Shown here piece by piece: positions 26,194-34,382 of a stretch of 64,000 bases of DNA. The stretch covers positions 26,809-90,808 of the forward strand of contig JAEZXH010000008.1 of assembly GCA_023442775.1 (NCBI GenBank). The letters run 5' to 3'. Under the pieces are notes generated by a model. It worked only from the letters and a program-made list of their open reading frames with translations, was not told where the DNA came from and ran no database searches. Every line of letters starts with the position of its first letter. Positions within the stretch are counted from its first letter, which is position 1. The stretch is from Bacillota bacterium (GTDB lineage Bacteria > Bacillota > Clostridia > Tissierellales > Peptoniphilaceae). The position numbers were made by a program, and so were the translations under genes.

Positions 26194-27135
26194 ATGAAAC
26201 GATTCAAACCCTTTGCGGTCTTTGCATTTGTCCTTCTTCTCGGAGGGCTCCTCGTCGGCTGTGGAAATAAGGAAGGTTCCGCTCCTGCAGAAGAAGGCGG
26301 GAAGAAAAAGGTCACGGTGAGTACGAGTTTTCTCGAGGACATGGTCCACGAACTCGCCGGGGACCTCGTCGACATCAACGTCATCATCCCTCGTGGGGAG
26401 GACCCCCACCTCTACGTGGCGAAGCCCGAAGACCTGAAGAAGGTCCAAGAGGCGGATCTCGTCCTCTATCACGGGCTCCACTTCGAGGGCAAGATGGGGC
26501 AGATTCTCGACAAGGTCGGCAAGCCCGTCACCGCAGAATTTACGAAGGAAGACGTGGGCACCATGGAAGAGGATGACGCCGTCGTGGAAGATCCCCACTT
26601 CTGGTTCTCCATCCCCCTCTATAAGAAGGCCACGGAAGAGGCGGCAAAGAACCTCGAAGAGCTCCTTCCCGAAAAGAAAGACGTCATCGAGGAAAATCTC
26701 ACCCGCTACCTCGGGGAACTCGACGCCTTGGAACAAGAGGCGAAGGCCAGCATCGACAGCATCCCGAAGGAGAGTCGCATCCTCATCACTCCCCACGATG
26801 CCTTTAACTACTTCTCCCGCGCCTTCGGCGTAGAGGTTCACGCGCCTCAAGGGGTGAGCACCGACTCGGAAGTCGCTGGCGCAGATATTGACAAGACCGT
26901 GGACGTCATCGTCTCCCACAAGGTGAAGGCCATCTTTGCCGAATCTACCACGGACCCGGCGCGGATGGAAAAACTCCGGGAAGCCTGTGCGAAGAAGGGC
27001 GTCGACGTCACCGTGGTCAAAGGGGAAGGGAAGGAACTCCTCTCCGACTCCTTGGCTCCCAAGGGACAAGATGGGGACACCTACATCTCCATGGTGCGCC
27101 ACAACGTGAAATTGATGGAAGAATACATGAAGTGA
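26194..27135 (+). CDS. Metal (Mn/Zn/Fe) ABC transporter substrate-binding lipoprotein, TroA/ZnuA family
   Basis: 313 aa. The lipobox LLVGC is at about residues 23-27. Candidate metal ligands of cluster A-I binding proteins are EDPHLYV (His), EDPHFWFS (His), FAEST (Glu) and a late Asp near QDGDTY. The His-His-Glu-Asp pattern favours Mn2+ or Fe2+ over Zn2+, and no His-rich loop of ZnuA type is seen. It is followed by ATPase, two permeases and an MntR/DtxR-type repressor. The start ATG has TGGAGGT upstream. Confidence 0.9.
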   Translation: MKRFKPFAVFAFVLLLGGLLVGCGNKEGSAPAEEGGKKKVTVSTSFLEDMVHELAGDLVDINVIIPRGEDPHLYVAKPEDLKKVQEADLVLYHGLHFEGKMGQILDKVGKPVTAEFTKEDVGTMEEDDAVVEDPHFWFSIPLYKKATEEAAKNLEELLPEKKDVIEENLTRYLGELDALEQEAKASIDSIPKESRILITPHDAFNYFSRAFGVEVHAPQGVSTDSEVAGADIDKTVDVIVSHKVKAIFAESTTDPARMEKLREACAKKGVDVTVVKGEGKELLSDSLAPKGQDGDTYISMVRHNVKLMEEYMK

Positions 27136-27141
27136 GAAAGA

Positions 27142-27852
27142 ATGAAGACAGTCATTGACATCGAAGATTTAACTATGGCCTATGGGGACAAGGCGATTCT
27201 CGTCGACGTGGACCTCTCTCTCTACGAGGGGAGCCGCACCGCCATCGTCGGTCCAAACGGAGCGGGAAAGTCCACCCTCTTAAAGGGGATTATGGGGCTC
27301 TTGAAGCCCCTCTCCGGCTCTGTGCTCCTCTGGGGGAAGCCCTATGAAGAGGTCTACAAACGGGTGGCCTACATTCCCCAAACCGGGGCGGTGAATTGGA
27401 ATTTCCCGACGACGGTGGAGGATGTGGTCCTCATGGGTCGCTACGCCCATCGCGGGATCTTTCAAAGGCCCACGAAGGAAGACAAAGAGATGGTGGAAAA
27501 TGCCATCCTCGAGATGGGACTTGAAGAGGTGCGAAAACACCAAATCTCCCAACTCTCTGGAGGTCAGAAGCAGCGGGTCTTCTTCGCCCGCGCCCTCTGC
27601 CAAGATGCGGATCTCTACCTTATGGACGAACCCCTCGCTGGGGTGGACATCAAGACGGAGAAGGTGATCATGGAGAAACTTCTCACCTTCCAATCCCAGG
27701 GAAAGACCTCCATCGTCGTCCACCACGACTTGCATACCGTCGACGAGTACTTCGACCGTGCCCTTCTCATCAACCGAGGAGTCATCGCCGAGGGACCCGT
27801 GGAGGAGGCCCTGTCGAAGGAGAACTTGGAACGGGCCTTCATGGAGGTGTGA
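27142..27852 (+). CDS. Metal ABC transporter ATP-binding protein
   Basis: 236 aa. Walker A GPNGAGKST, signature LSGGQKQRVFFA, Walker B DLYLMDEPLAGVD and switch His in VVHHDLHTV. The QTGAVNWNFPTTVEDVV stretch is typical of the Mn/Zn/Fe (MntB/TroB/ZnuC) ATPases. It is 6 nt after the binding-protein gene with a weak GAGAAAG ribosome binding site. Confidence 0.92.
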   Translation: MKTVIDIEDLTMAYGDKAILVDVDLSLYEGSRTAIVGPNGAGKSTLLKGIMGLLKPLSGSVLLWGKPYEEVYKRVAYIPQTGAVNWNFPTTVEDVVLMGRYAHRGIFQRPTKEDKEMVENAILEMGLEEVRKHQISQLSGGQKQRVFFARALCQDADLYLMDEPLAGVDIKTEKVIMEKLLTFQSQGKTSIVVHHDLHTVDEYFDRALLINRGVIAEGPVEEALSKENLERAFMEV

Positions 27853-27853
27853 C

Positions 27854-28723
27854 GTGGGACTTTGGAACTATTCCTATGGGGTCATTGCCCTGGGGACCGG
27901 GCTTCTGGCCCTCGCCTCGGCGGTGGCGGGATGCGTCACCGTGGAGCGGGGGAGGGGTCTCATCGGAGACGCCTTGGGCCACTCCACCTTCCCCGGGGTC
28001 ATCATCGCCTTTATGGTCCTCTCCTCGAGAAATGTCACCGGTCTCATGGTGGGCAGTGCTCTCGCCGCCATCGTCGCCACCTGGGTCATTGGATGGCTCG
28101 GGGAGGATCGACGGATGGAAAAGGACGGGGTCCTCGCCATCGTCTTGTCGGGGTTCTTTGGCCTCGGCCTCGTCTTAAAGAGTTACATCTCGGGAAACGC
28201 CGCCTACCAAGGCGCTACCCAAGCGGGACTCTCAAGTTACATCTTTGGACAGGCGGCCTATATCTTGGAGAGAGATGTGCTCCTCATCAGCGCCGTCGCC
28301 ATCGTCGTCCTGGCGCTTCTCGGGGTCTTCTACCGACCCTTGAGCATCTTTCTCTTTGACGACACCTACGCCGAGACTGTGGGGATTTCCAGTCGCGCCA
28401 TGGAGGCCTTGATCCTCGGGGTGATGATTGCCCTCATTAGCGTCGGCCTCAAAGTCGTCGGGGCCATTCTCATCTCGAGTTTTCTCATCATCCCCGCGGT
28501 GAGCGCAAAACTCTGGACGAAGACCTTCCCGAGGACCATGGCCCTGGCGGCAGTCTTTGCCGTTGCGAGCTCTCTCGTGGGCTCGGCGATTTCCATGGTG
28601 GTTCCCGGCATGAGTACCGGGCCTGTCATCGTCCTCATCATGGGGTCCTTGGCGCTTGTAAGTCTCTTTGTGAGCCCCAACGGCATCTTGGCGAGCCGTC
28701 GTCGAAGGGAGGCCTTGAAATGA
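27854..28723 (+). CDS. Metal ABC transporter permease 1 (ABC-3 family)
   Basis: 289 aa. A GTG start at 27854 follows GGAGGT by 5 nt; earlier frame is inside the ATPase gene. Multi-helix ABC-3 permease with GLIGDALGHSTFPGVIIAF, the conserved early segment of TroC/MntC proteins, and the KVVGAILISSFLIIPA helix. It ends in a short basic tail and overlaps the second permease by 4 nt. Confidence 0.9.
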   Translation: MGLWNYSYGVIALGTGLLALASAVAGCVTVERGRGLIGDALGHSTFPGVIIAFMVLSSRNVTGLMVGSALAAIVATWVIGWLGEDRRMEKDGVLAIVLSGFFGLGLVLKSYISGNAAYQGATQAGLSSYIFGQAAYILERDVLLISAVAIVVLALLGVFYRPLSIFLFDDTYAETVGISSRAMEALILGVMIALISVGLKVVGAILISSFLIIPAVSAKLWTKTFPRTMALAAVFAVASSLVGSAISMVVPGMSTGPVIVLIMGSLALVSLFVSPNGILASRRRREALK

Positions 28724-29829
28724 TTGCGATTCTTCTCGTTCTCATCGTCGTCAGCCTCTCCTGCGCCCTTCCCGGCGTCTTTCTCTACCAACGGCGTCAG
28801 AGCATGATCACCGACGCCATCTCCCACGCAGTACTCCTTGGGATCGTCCTCGCCTTTTTCCTCGTGAAGGACCTGAACTCACCGCTTCTCTTTCTAGGTG
28901 CAGGCCTCTTTGGACTCTTGACGGTCCTCGCCATTGAAGCGGTAATACGTACGAACCTCGTCGCCCGGGAAAATGCCTCGGGGATTGTCTTTCCCCTCTT
29001 TTTCTCCCTGGCGGTGATTCTCATCTCCCGGTACGCCCGAGGGGCCCATTTGGACACGGACATGGTCCTCATGGGGGAGGTCATCCTCGCCCCCTTGGAC
29101 ACCCTCCACGTTCTTGGGATGGACCTTCCCAGGAAATTTTTCGAAGGACTCGTCCTCCTTCTCGTCAACAGCGCCTTCATCGGCCTCTTCTATCGCGAGC
29201 TGAAGATGATGACCTTTCACGAGGAGTACGCCCGCCTTCAGGGGATTCGGGTCTCCCTCCTCTCGGCGGCGCTCATGGCCCTTGTGAGTCTCACGGCGGT
29301 GGTGAGTTTTGACGCCGTCGGGGCGATTCTCGTCATCTCCTTTATGATTGCACCGGCGGCGGCTGGGGCCTTCTTCGCCAAGAGTTTGTGGGAGAATCTC
29401 CTCATCTCGAGCCTGTTTGCCATCGTCGATGCGGTGATTGGAACGGCTCTCGGGTGGCACTACAACGTCAATATTGCGGGGATGTGCGCCTTTGTGGGCC
29501 TTCTCCTCGTCCTTCTTTGCTTCCTCTTCCACCGGGATGGGCCGGCGATGCGGCTGCTCCTCAAGCGGCGGAGAAAGACCATGTTTTACGAGGAACTCTT
29601 CATCCTCCACTTGGGCCACCACGCCAAGAGTCCCCACGCCCTTCGAGAACTTGGACGGGAGAGCATCGCCTCCCACATCCATTGGAGCGACGCGCGTCTT
29701 GAGACCATCTCCCGTCGTTTGAGTGGTCGCGATGAGGTGCGCCTCGAGGCGGGGCTCTACACCTTGACTGAAAAGGGGTGGGAGAGATTTCATCGCCTTG
29801 AAAAACGCTACCCAGGAGGCGGCCAATGA
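28720..29829 (+). CDS. Metal ABC transporter permease 2 fused to a C-terminal winged-helix-like domain
   Basis: 369 aa. Residues 1-275 are an ABC-3 permease (SMITDAISHAVLLGIVLAF; FDAVGAILVISFMIAPAA). After KRRRKTM a soluble segment of about 84 residues (286-369) follows: FYEELFILHLGHHAKSP, then HALRELG, ISRRLSG and LYTLTEKGWERFHRLEKR. The pattern of helices and a terminal L-T-x-x-G strand/helix resembles the DNA-binding half of DtxR-like repressors. Similar permease-DtxR fusions are known (chlamydial YtgCR, Bacillus MntC extension). A separate MntR-type repressor gene overlaps its end by 4 nt, so the tail is not a misjoined repressor gene. Confidence 0.85.
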   Translation: MIAILLVLIVVSLSCALPGVFLYQRRQSMITDAISHAVLLGIVLAFFLVKDLNSPLLFLGAGLFGLLTVLAIEAVIRTNLVARENASGIVFPLFFSLAVILISRYARGAHLDTDMVLMGEVILAPLDTLHVLGMDLPRKFFEGLVLLLVNSAFIGLFYRELKMMTFHEEYARLQGIRVSLLSAALMALVSLTAVVSFDAVGAILVISFMIAPAAAGAFFAKSLWENLLISSLFAIVDAVIGTALGWHYNVNIAGMCAFVGLLLVLLCFLFHRDGPAMRLLLKRRRKTMFYEELFILHLGHHAKSPHALRELGRESIASHIHWSDARLETISRRLSGRDEVRLEAGLYTLTEKGWERFHRLEKRYPGGGQ

Positions 29830-30440
29830 GTCCCCATCAAGAGGACTATTTAAAGGCCATCTACGAGGACGTGAAGCGCTTTGGCCATTCCTCGAATAAG
29901 TCCCTCGCCGAAGAACTGGGCCACGCCCCGGCCTCGGTGACGGGGATGGTGAAACGCCTTGTAGAAGAGGGGCTCATTCGTCGGGAGAAGACGAAGATTC
30001 TCCTTACAAACGAGGGAACAGCTCTCGCAGAAGAACTCCTGCGCCGCCATCGGCTCTGGGAGGTCTTTCTCGTCAAAACCCTGGGCTATGACCCCGACGA
30101 GGTCCATCCCCTCGCCGAGGAGCTGGAACACGTCAGCGACAAACGCCTCTTGGATCGCCTCGATGATTTTTTGCACCACCCGGCGTGTTGTCCCCACGGC
30201 AGTCCCATCCTCGGGCGGGGGACTGGGAGGACTCTTTCGCTACGAGAGTTGAATCTTGGGAAAAGGGCCACCATCAGTCGCATCGACGACCGCCACACCG
30301 ACTTTTCCTCCCTCGCAAGTCTTGGCCTCGGCCTTGGGACCGAGGTGGTGCGGCTCTCCGAGGAAGAGTTTTTCATCGGAGAGGAAAAGACCAACCTCTC
30401 AGCCTTTCTCGACGACCTCTTCGTGGAAGAAATCCCTTGA
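29826..30440 (+). CDS. Metal-dependent repressor, MntR/DtxR family
   Basis: 204 aa: winged helix (1-65, SVTGMVKRLVEEGLI recognition helix), dimerisation/metal domain (70-120) and a C-terminal SH3-like domain (about 140-200). Candidate ligands: Asp7, His75 (RRHRLWE), Glu98, Glu101 and His102 (AEELEHVSD). Glu98 takes the place of the Cys that marks Fe-specific DtxR, favouring Mn2+; Lys10 occupies the MntR Glu11 position, so the second site may be altered. CCPHGSPI is the family signature. It probably represses the transporter operon it ends. Size and domain order match ScaR/SloR/TroR rather than the short MntR. Confidence 0.88.
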   Translation: MSPHQEDYLKAIYEDVKRFGHSSNKSLAEELGHAPASVTGMVKRLVEEGLIRREKTKILLTNEGTALAEELLRRHRLWEVFLVKTLGYDPDEVHPLAEELEHVSDKRLLDRLDDFLHHPACCPHGSPILGRGTGRTLSLRELNLGKRATISRIDDRHTDFSSLASLGLGLGTEVVRLSEEEFFIGEEKTNLSAFLDDLFVEEIP

Positions 30441-30446
30441 TTTTTC

Positions 30447-30475
30447 TTGTCATGCACCCTTGAAGTCGGTACAAT
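30447..30475 (+). promoter_or_regulatory. Promoter of the orphan lipoprotein gene
   Basis: TTGTCA (30447-30452), 17-nt spacer, TACAAT (30470-30475), 21 nt before the ATG. Confidence 0.75.
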
Positions 30476-30496
30476 AGCTACAGAAAGGGTGATTGC

Positions 30497-31591
30497 ATGA
30501 AAGGGAAACGGATTGTGTGGCTCCTCGGGACGAGTCTTCTCCTCGGAGGTTGTGCCCAGGTTCAAGATGTCATCAAACAACTTCCCCTCCCCGCTCGTGT
30601 GGAGGAAGTGGTGACCCGTGAGCCAGAACCGGATCCAGTGATTGGGACGAAGACCTATGGGACCTTGCCGGGGCGGATGATTCTCGACTACGCTCCCCTC
30701 CCCGCGGAGGAGAACGGGCAGGAAGGAGAGGGGCAAGGCCAGAGCACCGATGGACAAGAGGCCACCTCTGCGGGAGGCTCCGACGAACTCACCCAAGAGG
30801 AGAATACCGAGGTCTCTTCTGACGAGAGCCCCCAAGGGGGGGACGATGAGGCCACCGAGGACGGGGATGTCGAGGAGCAGGCTCCTGTGGAAGAAAAGCC
30901 TCTGAAAACCTCCTGGACTCGAGAGGAGATTGAGGAGATCCTCACTCCCCACGACACCCCGTTGGATCAGCTCAGTGAAGTGGGAGACTATCTCATCGAC
31001 TACCACGACCAGGGCCACTGGGTTCGCGAGGCCCTCTTGAAGGACGGAGATCGGTACAATCACCCGATGGTGGAGGCGAAGATTCCCGAAGAACTCGTGG
31101 TCATGGCCCGGGGCTACTTCTCCTATCTGACGAAGATGAACGACGCCCTCGCCGGCGAGCACGCCTTTGACAATCAGGAACTGGACCTCACCCTTTGCTA
31201 CAGCTACCAATACGAGAATACGGATAACTTCATCTTTTATTATCGCGAGTACATGCCCAAGAGTCTTCTCACCACGGGAAATGAGGGCTTTGTCGTCCTC
31301 GATAAGAATGGAAAACTCGTCCACTACCTCTCCTTTGGACGCCGCAATCCCGTCGTCTTGTCCTTCACCCCTGCCTACGATCAAGAGACGGCAGAAAAAC
31401 GGCTCTGGAAGCTCTTCAACAACCGTCTCCACGGCTACGTCGACGACTACGTCCTGACGGATCTCTACCTGAAGATTCCCGCCAACGGCGACCTCGACCG
31501 AGCGCCAAAATCTCTGCGACCCAAGTGGCATGCAGAATTTCGCAGCCCTCTCCACTCCCACACCCAGACTCTCATCGATCCGGGAAAATAG
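30497..31591 (+). CDS. Orphan lipoprotein with acidic linker, unknown function
   Basis: 364 aa. The lipobox LLLGGC is at about 14-19. Residues 70-135 form a low-complexity Glu/Asp/Gly/Ser linker (EENGQEGEGQGQ, GGDDEATEDGDVEE) that likely spans the wall. The C-terminal 225 residues look like a compact alpha/beta domain with many aromatic residues (YLIDYHDQGHW, LCYSYQYENTDNFIFYYREY). No catalytic motif or family was recognised. Single-gene unit with its own promoter; it ends just before tRNA-Thr, whose promoter follows at once. Confidence 0.8.
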   Translation: MKGKRIVWLLGTSLLLGGCAQVQDVIKQLPLPARVEEVVTREPEPDPVIGTKTYGTLPGRMILDYAPLPAEENGQEGEGQGQSTDGQEATSAGGSDELTQEENTEVSSDESPQGGDDEATEDGDVEEQAPVEEKPLKTSWTREEIEEILTPHDTPLDQLSEVGDYLIDYHDQGHWVREALLKDGDRYNHPMVEAKIPEELVVMARGYFSYLTKMNDALAGEHAFDNQELDLTLCYSYQYENTDNFIFYYREYMPKSLLTTGNEGFVVLDKNGKLVHYLSFGRRNPVVLSFTPAYDQETAEKRLWKLFNNRLHGYVDDYVLTDLYLKIPANGDLDRAPKSLRPKWHAEFRSPLHSHTQTLIDPGK

Positions 31592-31594
31592 GGC

Positions 31595-31623
31595 TTGCAA
31601 AACCTGTCGGTATGGTGTATCAT
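31595..31623 (+). promoter_or_regulatory. Promoter of tRNA-Thr
   Basis: TTGCAA (31595-31600), 17-nt spacer, TATCAT (31618-31623), 10 nt before the tRNA. Confidence 0.75.
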
Positions 31624-31633
31624 ATCGACATAT

Positions 31634-31709
31634 GCTACCGTGGCTCAGTTGGTAGAGCAGCAGATTCGTAACCTGCAGGTCGGGGGTTCAAGTCCCCCCG
31701 GTAGCTCCA
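31634..31709 (+). tRNA. tRNA-Thr (anticodon CGU)
   Basis: 76 nt with encoded CCA. Acceptor GCTACCG pairs with CGGTAGC; D arm GCTC-AGTTGGTA-GAGC; anticodon loop TTCGTAA with CGT at 34-36, decoding ACG; T arm GGGGG-TTCAAGT-CCCCC. The discriminator is T. The last anticodon-stem pair is A31-C39, a mismatch. Confidence 0.95.
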
Positions 31710-31713
31710 CATC

Positions 31714-31737
31714 GCTCCCCTTGTGGGAGCTTTTTTT
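31714..31737 (+). terminator. Terminator of tRNA-Thr
   Basis: GCTCCC-CTTGT-GGGAGC followed by seven T. Confidence 0.9.
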
Positions 31738-31764
31738 ATGCAACAGAAGATGTGTATTCCCTGA

Positions 31765-31793
31765 TTGAAGAAGATGATTGGTAAAGATATAAT
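31765..31793 (+). promoter_or_regulatory. Promoter of the restriction-modification operon
   Basis: TTGAAG (31765-31770), 17-nt spacer, TATAAT (31788-31793), in AT-rich DNA right after the tRNA terminator. Confidence 0.8.
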
Positions 31794-31804
31794 GGGAAGA
31801 AAGA

Positions 31805-31820
31805 GGTATTAATAACTACC
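31805..31820 (+). promoter_or_regulatory. Candidate operator for the methyltransferase RHH segment
   Basis: GGTATTAATAACTACC is an imperfect palindrome (outer GGTA/TACC) lying 12 nt after the -10, at the expected transcript start. Binding by the RHH-like N terminus of the methyltransferase is inference. Confidence 0.3.
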
Positions 31821-31839
31821 CAGAGGTGGGGAGGTAAAA

Positions 31840-33009
31840 GTGAGTCATATGAAACAGCTTCATCTAAGGGTGAGCGAGGATTTCTATAATCAAATCCAAC
31901 ATTTTTCAAAAGACATTGAAAAGTCTGTGCAAGATGTCATAAGGGAATCCTTAGCACTTTACATGTCAGATAGAAATAAAAAAATACAAAGAAGCAGGCC
32001 TCACAAGTTTACTTTTATTGACCTATTTGCCGGGATAGGAGGAATGCGAATTGCTTTTGAAAGTGCTGGCGGATGTTGCGTGTATTCGAATGAATGGAAT
32101 AAATACAGCCAGCAAACCTATTTTGCAAATTTCGGGGAGCAACCGGATGGTGATATCACACATGTTGTAGCATCTGAAATACCTACACATGATATCCTTG
32201 TTGCAGGGTTTCCTTGCCAACCATTTTCGATTGCGGGAGTCTCTAAAAAGAAGAGTTTAGGCATGGCCACAGGTTTTGAAGATAAAACTCAAGGAACACT
32301 TTTTTTTGATATTTGTAGAATTCTCAAGCACAAACGCCCAAAGGCATTTTTACTTGAGAATGTAAAAAATCTACGTAGTCATAATAAAGGGCGTACATTT
32401 GAGGTTATTCAGGAATCTCTGGATGAACTTGGGTATGAAGTGTTTTACGAAGTGTTAGACGGACAGAAATATGTACCTCAACACAGAGAAAGAATTTTCA
32501 TTGTAGGTTTTGATCGGGAGAGATATGGAGAAGGAGTAGAATTTAAATTTACTCTCTCGCCACCAGACAAAAAGCCTGTAATGAAGGATATTCTAGAGTG
32601 TAGTGTCCCTGAAAAATACACTCTATCTGACAAACTCTGGACATACCTCCAGACTTATGCAGAAAAACACAAAGCCGCTGGGAATGGATTTGGTTACGGA
32701 ATTGCACCATTAGATGGAGTTTCTCGGACGATGAGCGCCCGTTACTATAAGGATGGCTCTGAAATTCTTATTGAGCAGAAAGAGAAGAATCCACGAAGGC
32801 TCACGCCACGAGAATGTGCAAGGTTACAGGGCTTTCCCGACGATTTTATAATCCCAGTCTCCGATACACAAGCATATAAACAGTTTGGGAATTCCGTTGT
32901 CGTACCACTCATTGAAGACATTGCAAAGCTCATGATTAAAAAACTTGAGGACTTAGATGCGAGGCAGGATCTATTACAGATGGCTGGAGGGTTACGATAT
33001 GATTTCTAA
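31840..33009 (+). CDS. C5-cytosine DNA methyltransferase with N-terminal ribbon-helix-helix-like segment
   Basis: 389 aa. C5-MTase motifs in order: I FIDLFAGIGG (59-68), IV GFPCQPFS with catalytic Cys126, VI ENV (173-175), VIII QHRER (214-218), IX RRLTPRECARLQGFP, X QFGNSVVVP. Residues 4-48 (LHLRVSEDFYNQIQHF to VIRESLALYMSDR) have the strand-helix-helix pattern of CopG/Arc RHH repressors, an unusual addition that suggests self-regulation. The GTG at 31840 is 5 nt after GGGGAGGT; ATG 31849 is too far. Codon use is AT-rich, unlike flanking genes. The overlapping EcoRII-like nuclease implies modification of CCWGG (inference). Confidence 0.92.
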   Translation: MSHMKQLHLRVSEDFYNQIQHFSKDIEKSVQDVIRESLALYMSDRNKKIQRSRPHKFTFIDLFAGIGGMRIAFESAGGCCVYSNEWNKYSQQTYFANFGEQPDGDITHVVASEIPTHDILVAGFPCQPFSIAGVSKKKSLGMATGFEDKTQGTLFFDICRILKHKRPKAFLLENVKNLRSHNKGRTFEVIQESLDELGYEVFYEVLDGQKYVPQHRERIFIVGFDRERYGEGVEFKFTLSPPDKKPVMKDILECSVPEKYTLSDKLWTYLQTYAEKHKAAGNGFGYGIAPLDGVSRTMSARYYKDGSEILIEQKEKNPRRLTPRECARLQGFPDDFIIPVSDTQAYKQFGNSVVVPLIEDIAKLMIKKLEDLDARQDLLQMAGGLRYDF

Positions 33010-34183
33010 TTATGCAGAGAAAGCAATACAATCGGTTCTAGCTAGTGAAAACAGTTTTTGCAAATTTCTTTCAGCAAATGATACAGGTTCAACTGGGGGA
33101 CATCAAGCAGGAATCTTAATTTCAAAATCAGCCATCGCGATGATGTTCACCCAAAAAGAAATAGAGCAGTTCTCTATTCCAAAGCGTTTGGTGCACATTG
33201 TTTGGCAAGATCAGTTAGAAACGCAGAGTGCATTTACTTACTATCATAGTAAAAAAGAGCTACGAATTACTCGCTTTGGAAAGAATTTCCCATATTTAAA
33301 CCCTGAACAAACAGGGTCTTTGTTTGTACTAACGCAACAGGGCAGAGATGATTATCGAGGTTATTTTCTCGATACAGAGGAAGAAATTGAAGCTTTTCTG
33401 AGTGCATTTGGCAAGAGTCCAACAGAAACGAACTGTCTAATTGAGAAGGAATATATTTCACCGGAAATAATTCAGAAAAAAGCCATTCAGGAATTTATTG
33501 AAGGGCTCGACACTGAATTTCCCTCGTCAGAGATCATGTCTATTACAGCACGGAATATTGAAGGATGTGTCTATAATCATCGGGAACTGATATTAACAAA
33601 CCCAGATGCCAAAATAATAAGTTGGACAAATATGGAATATACTCTTTTTCGAGCGCTCGAACACGCGCGCTACGGGAACCTCATCTCAAAAGGTTTTAAG
33701 TCCGTTGATGAATTTGTAAGGATTGCAAATATTGTGCTTAACCGACGAAAAAGTCGCGCAGGTAAAAGTTTTGAGAATCATTTAGCGGCTATATTTGATG
33801 CAAACTCACTAAGCTATTCATCGCAGGCAACAACGGAAGGAAATAAACGACCCGATTTCTTGTTTCCTTCTGAGGAAGATTATCATAATGAAAACTTCCC
33901 TGTGGAAAGGCTTATCTCATTGGCAGCAAAAACCACTTGTAAAGATCGGTGGCGTCAAATTCTTAACGAAGCAAATCGGCTAAGAAATTGCCCTAAATAC
34001 CTGTGTACGTTACAACAAGGAGTATCAAAGACACAGCTTCAAGAGATGAAAGAAGAAAAAGTTATTCTTGTAGTACCAAAACCTTATCACGCATCTTATC
34101 CAAAAGAATTTCGAGGGGATATTTGGACCCTATCGAAATTTGTAAGCTATGTAAAATTTATGGAACACGACTCTTGCCTTTAA
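32999..34183 (+). CDS. EcoRII-like type II restriction endonuclease
   Basis: 394 aa, close to EcoRII (404). The N-terminal effector domain has GSTGGHQAGILIS, matching the EcoRII-N fold; the C-terminal catalytic domain has RPDFLFP (Asp286) followed by LAAKTTCKDRWRQILNEA (Lys311, Lys315), the EcoRII PD-(D/E)xK arrangement. EcoRII-type enzymes cut before CCWGG and need two sites. ATG 32999 lies inside the methyltransferase gene (11-nt overlap) with GGAGGG upstream, so protection and cutting are co-expressed. AT-rich composition marks it as acquired DNA. Confidence 0.9.
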   Translation: MISNYAEKAIQSVLASENSFCKFLSANDTGSTGGHQAGILISKSAIAMMFTQKEIEQFSIPKRLVHIVWQDQLETQSAFTYYHSKKELRITRFGKNFPYLNPEQTGSLFVLTQQGRDDYRGYFLDTEEEIEAFLSAFGKSPTETNCLIEKEYISPEIIQKKAIQEFIEGLDTEFPSSEIMSITARNIEGCVYNHRELILTNPDAKIISWTNMEYTLFRALEHARYGNLISKGFKSVDEFVRIANIVLNRRKSRAGKSFENHLAAIFDANSLSYSSQATTEGNKRPDFLFPSEEDYHNENFPVERLISLAAKTTCKDRWRQILNEANRLRNCPKYLCTLQQGVSKTQLQEMKEEKVILVVPKPYHASYPKEFRGDIWTLSKFVSYVKFMEHDSCL

Positions 34184-34350
34184 AATCAGTACAAAAAAGA
34201 ATGAGAGTTCAAACTTTTTATAAGAACTATGATGGAAATCTAGCGCGTCGCTAAAACTTATTGCCTCGCCCACTTCAATTCAACTATGAAAACAGAGAAG
34301 CCGCGTAATTCCGTATACGATTACGAAGATATTGATGCTTAGGGAAGCAT
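34184..34350. other. AT-rich gene-free end of the restriction island
   Basis: No gene, promoter or duplicated tRNA end could be recognised here. ATGCTT-AGGG-AAGCAT (34335-34350) forms a small hairpin followed by A residues, so it is not a plus-strand terminator. The switch back to GC-rich DNA occurs near 34360. Confidence 0.5.
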
Positions 34351-34382
34351 AAAAAAAACCAAGTCATGGGAAGACGACTTGG
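34351..34382 (-). terminator. Terminator of azlCD
   Basis: On the minus strand CCAAGTC-N10-GACTTGG is followed by eight T. The stem includes the last codons of azlD. Confidence 0.8.

Noticed and set aside
34184..34380. Duplicated tRNA-Thr 3' end as an integration site
   Set aside because: No copy of the T-arm/acceptor sequence was found at the far end of the island.
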